DNA from: Shewanella violacea DSS12
GTDB lineage: Bacteria; Pseudomonadota; Gammaproteobacteria; Enterobacterales; Shewanellaceae
DNA length: 64,000 nt
Direction of reading: 5' to 3'
NCBI RefSeq assembly: GCF_000091325.1
Contig: NC_014012.1
Location: 4,361,685 to 4,425,684, forward strand
A program made the translations under genes and the position numbers. Each line of letters starts with the position of its first letter. The stretch's first letter is position 1. The notes under the pieces are model-generated. The model did no database searches. It saw only the letters and a program-made list of their open reading frames with translations, and was not told the DNA's origin. Positions 40,044 through 46,872 of the stretch are shown here, piece after piece.

Positions 40044-41459
40044 ATGAAAACCAGCACTATTCGGCAGTTAAAACGCAGCGCACTTGCGTTAGCCGTTTGC
40101 GCGCTGATATTACCAGCCTCGGCATATAGCCAGACACTGGAACAAGCTGTAGCGCATACACTAGATACAAATCCTGAAATTCGAATCGCCTTCAACCGTT
40201 TCAAAGCGCGTGAAGAGCAAGTTGATCAGGCAATAGCCGGTTATATGCCCACGATAGATGTCAGCGGCGGCTATGGCTGGGAGCAAACCAATAGCCCGTC
40301 CACGAGAAGGAAAATAACCCAAGGCAATCCAGATATAAATTCTGATGGTGATATCGAACTTGAACGTGGTGAGGCAGGCTTTAGCATCAAGCAGATGTTA
40401 TTTGATGGCTTCTATACTTCCAGCGAAGTCGACAGATACAGCTTCGAAGCTAGCGCAGATCAATGGGCACTTTTTGCCGCAGCTGAAGACATGGCACTGG
40501 ATGTCGCTAAGGTCTATGTAAACTATATAAAAAGTGAGCAGGTCCTCACTCTGGCAGAGAAAAATTTACTCAGTCATAAAGATATTTATGAACAGATAAA
40601 AGAAAGAACCGACTCAGGTTTAGGCTCAATTGCCGATCTTTCTCAGATCACCGGTCGTCTGGCGAGGGCTAATGCAAATTTAATCTCGGCTAAAAATAAT
40701 TTCTATGATGCCAAGGCACAATTTGTTCGAGTCGTAGACAAGCAGCCGAAAGAGCTAATTGTACCGGTTCCCGATGATGACATGATACCGGAGGATCTCG
40801 ATACCAGCGTTAAATTAGCCCAAGAGAACCACCCGATATTGAAATCGGCAAGTAGCGACATCAATGCGGCCAAGAATGAGCGTGATTCGGCCCTGTCTAA
40901 TTACTATCCTAAATTATCATTAGAGCTAGATGGTAACTGGAATAATAACCTAGATGGTGAAGATGGCTTCAATCAGTTTACAGATAACGTCGGTGGCTAC
41001 AGCAATGACTTGGTTGCCATGGTCCGAATCAAGTACAACCTGTTCTCGGGTGGTAAAGATCGCGCCAGAGAGAGAGAGGCAAGTTACAAGATAGGTGAAG
41101 CCAAAGAGATCCGCGAGCGTGCTTATCGTCAAGTCGTCGAGGGGGTTAGTTTGGCCTGGAATGCCTATGAGCTATTAGTTCCGCAGAAAATGTATATTCG
41201 AGACCATGTGATCGCCGCTAAAGATACTCAAGTAGCCTATAGCCAGCAATTCAATTTAGGCCAACGCACCTTATTGGATTTGCTCGATACCGAGAATGAA
41301 CTCTTCGAAGCTCGCAAGGACTATCTTGAAGCTGAATACGACGAAATTCTATCTGAGTATCGAATTTTAAATGCTACAGGTCGGCTACTCGAATCACTGC
41401 GAGTCACTCGCCCGGATGTATGGCAAGGTGAACGTAACTACGAAGGAGGAGTAAACTAA
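40044..41459 (+). CDS. aggA: TolC-family outer-membrane channel (AggA/LapE-like)
   Basis: 471 residues. A signal peptide ends near ASAYS-QT (about residue 30), followed by two TolC-type repeats of long helices with OEP signatures (VAHTLDTNPEIRIAFNRFKAREEQVDQAIAG begins the first). In S. oneidensis, AggA is the channel of the same locus, needed for aggregation and biofilm. For LapA-type adhesins this trimer is also the pore in which the retention module is trapped. SD sequence GGAGGGG lies shortly upstream. Confidence 0.94.
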   Translation: MKTSTIRQLKRSALALAVCALILPASAYSQTLEQAVAHTLDTNPEIRIAFNRFKAREEQVDQAIAGYMPTIDVSGGYGWEQTNSPSTRRKITQGNPDINSDGDIELERGEAGFSIKQMLFDGFYTSSEVDRYSFEASADQWALFAAAEDMALDVAKVYVNYIKSEQVLTLAEKNLLSHKDIYEQIKERTDSGLGSIADLSQITGRLARANANLISAKNNFYDAKAQFVRVVDKQPKELIVPVPDDDMIPEDLDTSVKLAQENHPILKSASSDINAAKNERDSALSNYYPKLSLELDGNWNNNLDGEDGFNQFTDNVGGYSNDLVAMVRIKYNLFSGGKDRAREREASYKIGEAKEIRERAYRQVVEGVSLAWNAYELLVPQKMYIRDHVIAAKDTQVAYSQQFNLGQRTLLDLLDTENELFEARKDYLEAEYDEILSEYRILNATGRLLESLRVTRPDVWQGERNYEGGVN

Positions 41460-42061
41460 TGAAAACCTTCATCACGCTTTTAGCCATCACTCTACTAAGT
41501 GCATGCTCCAGCATAGTGACTATGGATGGCAATACGACCCAGGTTCACGATCTTAACGATATGGACAAAGATGGTGTCATTGTCGCCCGCGAACGCTGTA
41601 ACGATACCCTTCTGGGAGCCAGTATTGATAATTATGGTTGCGGCAAGGTTAAGCCGATCCACGATCGTTCTGAACTCAAAATATTATTCCCCAACGACTC
41701 CTACTACATAGACCCTATGTATTACGATCAAGTTGAAGTGATTGCGGTTTTCATGAATGACTTCCCCAATACGAATGTCACCATAGAAGGCCATTGTAGT
41801 AAGACTGGATCCTATGAGCACAATTTAGCCTTGTCGCAAAATAGAGCCAATGCAGTCACCTCGCTATTAGCCGAACATTATAGTATTGCATCCGATAGGC
41901 TAACCGCGATAGGTTATAGCTATGATCGCCCCGTAGATGAGAGTGATACCGATATGGCCCACACTCGAAATAGGCGCGTTATTGCCGAAGTAACCGGAGA
42001 AGATACGACGCCAGATATGAAATGGCATATCTATACGGTTGATGAAGAAGAAGTGGAATAG
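41459..42061 (+). CDS. OmpA-like peptidoglycan-binding lipoprotein
   Basis: 200 residues. The signal ends in lipobox LLSAC at about residue 16, so it is probably lipid-anchored in the outer membrane. A short calcium-type DxDxDG segment (NDMDKDGVIVARERC) precedes the OmpA C-terminal domain (about 70-180), with the peptidoglycan-binding pattern VTIEGHCSKTGS and NLALSQNRANAV, then NRRVIAEV. Start overlaps the aggA stop by one base. The equivalent gene sits in the same place in the S. oneidensis locus; it may fasten the secretion complex to the cell wall (inference). Confidence 0.92.
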   Translation: MKTFITLLAITLLSACSSIVTMDGNTTQVHDLNDMDKDGVIVARERCNDTLLGASIDNYGCGKVKPIHDRSELKILFPNDSYYIDPMYYDQVEVIAVFMNDFPNTNVTIEGHCSKTGSYEHNLALSQNRANAVTSLLAEHYSIASDRLTAIGYSYDRPVDESDTDMAHTRNRRVIAEVTGEDTTPDMKWHIYTVDEEEVE

Positions 42062-42079
42062 AGGCATTAACTTAGCATT

Positions 42080-42787
42080 ATGAAAGGCAGGCTTAATCAT
42101 AAACTATCGTACATGAAAGTCTGCCGGTTCATCATAGTGGCACTGGCTCTTGTGGCCTCGTGCCTATATGCCTCGCCAACGCAGAAACTGAATAAAGGAC
42201 ACATAATCTCAACTCTCGAGGCGAGATATGGTGAACGTGCAGGGAAAAGGGCTAGGGCCTGGTTTAGGGTACTCGATAGCGCTCAAGGGCTCAGCGAAAG
42301 AGATAAGCTCACTAAGGTGAATCGATTTTTCAATCTTTTCCGTTTTGTCGATGACATCAAGCTCTGGGGGGATAGTAATTATTGGTCTACCCCTATGGAG
42401 TTTATTGGTGTCAATGGTGGCGATTGTGAGGACTTCTCTATTGCAAAATATTTCACCTTGCTTCAGTTAGGTATCCCTGAAGATAAGCTGAGAATTACCA
42501 TGGTAAAAGCGACCACAGTAAATCAATACCACATGGTGCTTGCTTACTATGAGAACCCCTCTTCTATCCCATTGGTACTCGATAATTTAGATAGAAGAAT
42601 AAAACTTGCGACTCAAAGAAAAGACTTGCTGCCGGTATACAGTTTTAATGGTCGACAGCTATGGCTAAACAAAGAAAAAGGACGAGGCGTTCTTGCTGGT
42701 TCATCTAAGAAACTGGCGAAATGGAACGATCTCAAATATAGATTGGGTGTCGAAAGACTCAGAAAACCCAAATTAAGATTGGAGTAG
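42080..42787 (+). CDS. lapG: Periplasmic adhesin-releasing cysteine protease LapG (BpfG)
   Basis: 235-residue bacterial transglutaminase-like cysteine protease (DUF920/BTLCP family). A signal sequence of about 32 residues ends near LYASP. The catalytic triad is visible as Cys116 (GGDCEDFS), His151 (QYHMVLAYY) and Asp168 (LVLDNLD). LapG-type enzymes need calcium and cut LapA at TAAG. Two adhesin substrates with that motif lie upstream. The start is uncertain: ATG at 42080 has only a distant AGAGG, and an alternative ATG at 42113 would also leave a signal peptide. Confidence 0.94.
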   Translation: MKGRLNHKLSYMKVCRFIIVALALVASCLYASPTQKLNKGHIISTLEARYGERAGKRARAWFRVLDSAQGLSERDKLTKVNRFFNLFRFVDDIKLWGDSNYWSTPMEFIGVNGGDCEDFSIAKYFTLLQLGIPEDKLRITMVKATTVNQYHMVLAYYENPSSIPLVLDNLDRRIKLATQRKDLLPVYSFNGRQLWLNKEKGRGVLAGSSKKLAKWNDLKYRLGVERLRKPKLRLE

Positions 42788-42795
42788 CTAGAAAG

Positions 42796-44721
42796 ATGAC
42801 ACTGTTTCGACAGATATACTCACTGCTGTTTGGCCTATTTTTGTTAGTAGTGGCGAGTCTAGGCTATGTACAGTTTACGGAGACACAGAGCTTTCTGACC
42901 AAGCAGATGGAGTCAGATCTCAACAATACCAGCAACTCTTTAGGGATCATGTTAATTCCAGATCTTGAAGCTGGTGATATTGTCGGCGCCGAAACCTTGA
43001 TCAATGTGATCTTTGAAGGTGGTTATTACCAGCAAGTTAAACTCACTTGGCTAGTCGATGGGAAACAGCAAGTATGGGAAAACCCCATCAATATTCAAGG
43101 GGTTCCACAATGGTTTATCGACCTGGACTTTTTTGAAACAATTAAAAAACAAAGCACCATTACTTCAGGCTGGATCCAACTTGCCCAATTAGAAATAACC
43201 GCCCACCCAGGTTTTGGTTATCACGAGCTATGGCGCACCATGACCAACGCAGTCATAGTATTTTCCGTGCTTTTCCTTATCGCCATAGTCTGCGCTCGTG
43301 TAGGGCTCACCTGGATCCTCCGACCATTACACGAGATAGCCGAGCATGCCAAAGATATCGCCCAGCGTAAATTTGGCCCAGACATGAAGATTCCCAATAC
43401 CATGGAATTAAAATCTGTGGTACTCGCCTTTAATAGCATGTCGGATCAACTCAAGCAGATCTTTAACTCACTGGATGAAGAAGTTGGCGAACTGAGAAAG
43501 AAAAACCTCATCGATCAAGTCTCAGGCTTACCTAACCGTCAATACATGATGGGACGCTTAAGTAGCTGGCTTAATGAGCCTAAAAGTGGCGCCTTAGTGA
43601 TGGCAAAATTTGACTGGCTAGAAGAGGTCCATAGTAAGTACGGCTATGAGGTCAGAGACGAAACCATAAAGCTGCTTTCTGAGAAGATGAAAGAACATTT
43701 AGACGTCATAACTACCTCAGTTATCGCTAGAATCTCGGCTTATGAGTTTGCATTTTTAATTTCCAGCGCAGAGCGCGAACAAACCAGTAAATACCTGCAA
43801 ACCTTAATTCGCACCATAAACCAAGAGATGTCTAAAGCAGGCTGTAAGCCAAATGAAAACTTTTCCATCGGTATTGCCGAACGAATTGGACAGATGTCAG
43901 TTTCAGATATCTTAGCCCAAACTGATAACGCCCTGCAGAAAGCGATAAAGGAAGATAAGATTTTCCATTGGTTCGAAACCAACGAGAAACAGCTATTTAC
44001 TCGTGAACAATGGCGTGAACACTTAAGCAATGCAATTAACAATCGACAGTTCAAATTTAAGTGGCAACCTGTCCACCTCAATGACGGTGATTCTATTACC
44101 CAGAGAGAACTATACTGCCAATTAGAAATTGGGGATAAAACCGTACATGCGGGCCAATTTATGCCCTACGTGGAACTGCTTTCATTGGGTGCCCTACTCG
44201 ATAAATGCCTTATCGAAACCCTAAGCACCCAAAAGCTACTGGAAAGAAATGATGAACCTATTGCCATTAACTTAACCTTTCACAGTTTAAGTGATCCTAA
44301 ATTCCATGAATGGTTAAATGGATTTTTACGCGCATCCAGCCTTTCTGAGCGGATCTGTTTCGATATTCCGGAAGCTGGCGTATATAGCGACCCTGACTCT
44401 TGTGAAGCCCTATGTACTATTATTCGCGATAATGGTGCCCACTTCGGTATCGATCACTTCGGTCGTCAATTTGGCTCCATGTCCTACTTACAAACCCTCA
44501 GACCTAGTTATGTGAAGCTCGACCAGTCCTTCGCTTATTATGACGAGAGTGAACATAGTAGCGAGCTGTGTCGAGCCCTGATCAATGTCGCCAGAGGCTT
44601 AGATATTCAGGTCATAGTCACAGGCATAGAAGAGAAGAAGCAGTTAGAACGCTTCGTACCATTAAAAACCAGTGCCTATATGGGCTATATCCATCCTCCA
44701 GTGGAAGTTAAAGAAATCTAG
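42796..44721 (+). CDS. lapD: c-di-GMP receptor LapD (BpfD), degenerate GGDEF-EAL
   Basis: 641-residue inner-membrane protein. An N-terminal helix (about 7-25), a periplasmic LapG-binding domain (about 26-150) and a second helix (about 152-175) precede a HAMP domain. A GGDEF domain follows whose motif is replaced by SAYEF, then an EAL domain whose signature is replaced by YCQLEI near residue 440. Loss of both catalytic motifs fits a receptor, not an enzyme. In the known mechanism, c-di-GMP bound to the EAL domain drives the periplasmic domain to sequester LapG. Starts 8 bp after lapG; a strong terminator follows. Confidence 0.94.
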   Translation: MTLFRQIYSLLFGLFLLVVASLGYVQFTETQSFLTKQMESDLNNTSNSLGIMLIPDLEAGDIVGAETLINVIFEGGYYQQVKLTWLVDGKQQVWENPINIQGVPQWFIDLDFFETIKKQSTITSGWIQLAQLEITAHPGFGYHELWRTMTNAVIVFSVLFLIAIVCARVGLTWILRPLHEIAEHAKDIAQRKFGPDMKIPNTMELKSVVLAFNSMSDQLKQIFNSLDEEVGELRKKNLIDQVSGLPNRQYMMGRLSSWLNEPKSGALVMAKFDWLEEVHSKYGYEVRDETIKLLSEKMKEHLDVITTSVIARISAYEFAFLISSAEREQTSKYLQTLIRTINQEMSKAGCKPNENFSIGIAERIGQMSVSDILAQTDNALQKAIKEDKIFHWFETNEKQLFTREQWREHLSNAINNRQFKFKWQPVHLNDGDSITQRELYCQLEIGDKTVHAGQFMPYVELLSLGALLDKCLIETLSTQKLLERNDEPIAINLTFHSLSDPKFHEWLNGFLRASSLSERICFDIPEAGVYSDPDSCEALCTIIRDNGAHFGIDHFGRQFGSMSYLQTLRPSYVKLDQSFAYYDESEHSSELCRALINVARGLDIQVIVTGIEEKKQLERFVPLKTSAYMGYIHPPVEVKEI

Positions 44722-44733
44722 TACCATAAAATA

Positions 44734-44764
44734 AAAAGGCCTCAGCTAACTTCTGAGGCCTTTT
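44734..44764 (+). terminator. Rho-independent terminator of the adhesin secretion operon
   Basis: AAAAGGCCTCAG-ctaactt-CTGAGGCCTTTT: a 12-bp stem followed by T-rich sequence, 12 bp after the lapD stop. Confidence 0.92.
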
Positions 44765-44777
44765 CTTTTATAAAAAT

Positions 44778-44902
44778 CAGGATTCGAACCTCTGCTCTTT
44801 TTGGCTTAAACGACGAAAGCCTGCTGATTCCTCAGAGGACTTGCTAGCAAAGTGGTCGGCCATGCAGTCATAAAAAGATAAGATTTGAATCCTCTAGCTA
44901 TC
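44778..44902 (-). repeat. Decayed tRNA-Pro/terminator repeat, left unit
   Basis: On the minus strand this carries a T-arm relic (GGATTCGAACCTCTG on the plus strand at 44780), a copy of the tRNA terminator hairpin (near 44816-44845), a CCA-end relic TGGTCGG (near 44853) and a second, more decayed T-arm (GATTTGAATCCTCT). No complete cloverleaf can be formed. Same composite unit as in 45590-45930. Confidence 0.8.
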
Positions 44903-45373
44903 CTTAATGTCCCGTCCAGAAATAAGTTGACGACTTTATCAGATCAATAGCAAATGCTGCTGGCCTTTTTCATGCACTTGATTTTTTTTGGGGTCATTCC
45001 CAAGCTTAAGTTTGCCAGTCTTATTTGGTGCCGCATTTCTCTGGCATAATGGAAAATCTGTAATGATTTTGATAGCTCTGTAGTGATTACGCTGTGATTT
45101 TTATAGTTGAATAGCGGTGGAAACCCAGTTTTTCTCCAGAGTGCCTTGTAATGCAAGCTCATAGACAGGAATTTGATCAATAAGTCGCTTTCAAAAAAAA
45201 GCGTCTAGCTTGTACTAATATTAAATTCAACCTCATGACACAGGAACAATGAGACTCTCTTTTTACGAAAGGTGAATTTTATTATCCATCATTAGCAATT
45301 TAAGGTAGATGTGTTCCTTGCCAAAAGATGATTTATTTATAGTTAGCGTTGTAGCCATTTAAGGAGAATTATT
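44903..45373. other. Intergenic stretch, possible insertion-element remnant
   Basis: No confident gene. A 78-codon minus-strand frame (44944-45180) has no recognisable domain. The sequence TGTCCCGTCCAGAAATAAGT near 44908 looks like the tip of an insertion sequence, but no matching inverted copy lies in this stretch. The region separates two blocks of tRNA debris and may be a broken mobile element that brought in the small gene downstream. Low confidence. Confidence 0.25.
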
Positions 45374-45568
45374 ATGTCTAGATACTATATCGACTGTAGG
45401 AATTACCCTGGTGATGTCAAATGTTCAGTAGCACTTGCTGCTGATACGAAAGAAGAATTGCTTAAAGCAGTCATCGAGCATGGGGGGAGTGTTCACGGAT
45501 ATGAAAACACCCCAGAATTCAGAGAAAATATAGTAAAAGAATTTAAAGAAGGAACTCCCCCCTTATAG
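45374..45568 (+). CDS. DUF1059 family small protein
   Basis: 64 residues. The pattern matches DUF1059: an N-terminal YYIDCRNYPGDVKCSVAL strand region with two cysteines, then TKEELLKAVIEHGGSVHGY, where the spaced His residues resemble a small metal-binding fold. Function unknown; database entries often call the family a predicted small metal-binding protein. A very good ribosome-binding site (AAGGAG, 7 bases before ATG) argues that it is a real gene. It is the only plus-strand gene inside the tRNA-relic region, flanked on both sides by tRNA-Pro fragments, so it was probably inserted there. Confidence 0.8.
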   Translation: MSRYYIDCRNYPGDVKCSVALAADTKEELLKAVIEHGGSVHGYENTPEFRENIVKEFKEGTPPL

Positions 45569-45589
45569 TATTAGGCTTTTGAAAGTGGT

Positions 45590-45930
45590 CGGCCTGCATT
45601 TATAAATAGTTAGGATTCGAACCTCTGATCTTTTTGGCTTAAACGAAAAAAGCCTGCTGATTTCTCAGAGGGCTTGCTAGCAAAGTGGCCGGCCCTATCT
45701 TTTATAAAAAGCGGAATTCGAATCCTGTGCTCTTTTTGGCCTAAACGAAAAAAGCCTGCTGATTTCTCAGAAGGCTTGCTAGCAAAGTGGTCGGCCTGCA
45801 TTTATAAAAAGTTAGGATTCGAACCTCTGGTCCCCCCTTACTATCTTTTATAAAATCGAGATTCGAACCTCTGCTCTTTTTGGCTTAAAACGAAAAAAGC
45901 CTTCTGATTTCTCAGAAGGCTTTTCCGTAA
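45590..45930 (-). repeat. Array of tRNA-Pro 3'-end and terminator relics
   Basis: Several copies of a composite unit of roughly 95-100 bases: TGGTCGG (encoded CCA plus acceptor end), a TTTATAAAAAG-type spacer, AGGATTCGAACCTCTG (T-arm), CTCTTTTTGGCTTAAACG and a hairpin AAGCCTgCTGA..TCAGaAGGCTT. T-arm relics occur near 45613, 45714, 45814 and 45860. All read in the direction of the tRNA genes and lie just past their terminator, as if the 3' end of the tRNA-Pro gene with its terminator had been duplicated repeatedly and then decayed. Confidence 0.85.
45893..45924 (-). terminator. Terminator of the tRNA cluster
   Basis: Read on the minus strand: AAGCCTTCTGA-gaaa-TCAGAAGGCTT followed by a run of T. 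Stem 11 bp, loop 4, located 9 bases past the CCA of tRNA-Pro copy 1. Imperfect copies of the same hairpin recur further left. Confidence 0.9.
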
Positions 45931-45932
45931 AG

Positions 45933-46009
<77 letters not shown>

Positions 46010-46036
46010 TAAATCTTTATTTATTGAAACTTAGTG

Positions 46037-46138
46037 TGGTCGGCCTTATCTTTTATAAAAAGCAGGATTCGAACCTCTGACCTTCTGGTCCACTCTTGTT
46101 TCAAATCGTGATGCGCTATCGGGCTGCGCTATTCACAG
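46037..46138 (-). pseudogene. Decayed tRNA-Pro pseudogene
   Basis: It keeps TGGTCGG, the T-arm GGATTCGAACCTCTGACC, part of the anticodon arm and the D-arm (GATGCGCTATCGGGCTGCGCTATTCAC on the plus strand, split by changes). The acceptor strand is replaced by a TTTTATAAAAAGC spacer, and extra bases interrupt the anticodon region (CACTCTTGTTTCAAATCGT), so it cannot fold as a tRNA. Confidence 0.85.
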
Positions 46139-46186
46139 TTGAACTTTAACTTCAAATACTGAACTGAAATTCAATACTTTTAAATG

Positions 46187-46263
<77 letters not shown>

Positions 46264-46289
46264 AGTCTTTGTATCTTTATAAAAGGATA

Positions 46290-46362
46290 TTTAAAGAGGG
46301 TCCCCCTCTGTTCCGCTTTTAATCACAAATCTGGATACACTACCAAACTGCGCTAATCACCG
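46290..46362 (-). pseudogene. Decayed tRNA fragment between tRNA-Pro and tRNA-His
   Basis: The 5' half reads CGGTGATTAGCGCAG as in tRNA-Pro, then TTTGGTAGTGTATCCAGA, with a GTG where the anticodon would be. The 3' half (a run of G and C, then AU-rich bases) has lost the T-loop and CCA. Probably an extra tRNA-Pro copy that has decayed; a hybrid with tRNA-His by gene conversion is possible. Confidence 0.7.
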
Positions 46363-46409
46363 AGTCTTTGTATCTTGAAACTGCCTTACTAAAGTAATAA
46401 GGAATTGAA

Positions 46410-46486
46410 TGGGGTGACTGATGGGGTTCGAACCCACGACAACCGGAATCACAATCCGGGACTCTACCAACTGAGCTACAATCACC
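46410..46486 (-). tRNA. tRNA-His(GTG)
   Basis: 77 bases with CCA and the His-specific extra G at the 5' end. Anticodon loop TTGTGAT gives GTG, flanked by a CCGGA/TCCGG stem. T-arm GTGGGTTCGAACCCC is intact. Cluster order Arg-His-Pro resembles the E. coli argX-hisR-leuT-proM operon, but no tRNA-Leu is present. Confidence 0.97.
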
Positions 46487-46546
46487 ACTGACTTTCAATC
46501 TCTAACAACTTTATTTTGTACTACTAACTTGGCGTTCTCTTCAATC

Positions 46547-46623
46547 TGGTGCACCCAGAAGGATTCGAACCCTCGGCCTCACCCTCCGGAGGGGTGCGCT
46601 CTATCCAGCTGAGCTATGGGTGC
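46547..46623 (-). tRNA. tRNA-Arg(CCG)
   Basis: 77 bases with encoded CCA. Acceptor GCACCCA pairs with TGGGTGC. Anticodon loop CTCCGGA between CACCC and GGGTG gives anticodon CCG, reading CGG codons. First gene of the minus-strand tRNA transcript. Confidence 0.97.
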
Positions 46624-46644
46624 CTGCCTTGTTAGGCGGCGCAA

Positions 46645-46673
46645 ATAATATGAATTATTTGCCTCGCCGTCTA
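46645..46673 (-). promoter_or_regulatory. Promoter of the tRNA cluster
   Basis: On the minus strand: -35 TAGACG, 17-base spacer, -10 TATTAT, then a G/C-rich discriminator (TTGCGCCGCC), the classical layout of a stringently controlled stable-RNA promoter, 22 bp upstream of tRNA-Arg. The -10 element lies within a perfect 9-bp inverted repeat (GCAAATAAT-atga-ATTATTTGC, 46641-46662). Confidence 0.7.
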
Positions 46674-46872
46674 CAGTAAAAAGCATTTATTTTGTTTGTT
46701 TGCTCATCTTTTGACTGATTTCGGTAAAATAAATCATTTTAGGCCATTTTTTAAACTGTCTAACGTCAAAATAATGACTTGGCACTGTTGTTTTTTTGTG
46801 CTATTTATATTCCTTGTGCAAATTTAGTCCAAATCCTAGCTCTCATATAATAAATAGCGATTGGCGGAAATC

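Noticed and set aside
44944..45180. 78-codon minus-strand frame near the tRNA relics.
   Set aside because: No recognised domain; at most part of a decayed insertion element. Not called as a gene.
45610..45801. 63-codon minus-strand frame with an internal repeat.
   Set aside because: The repeat is the tRNA-relic/terminator unit translated by chance.
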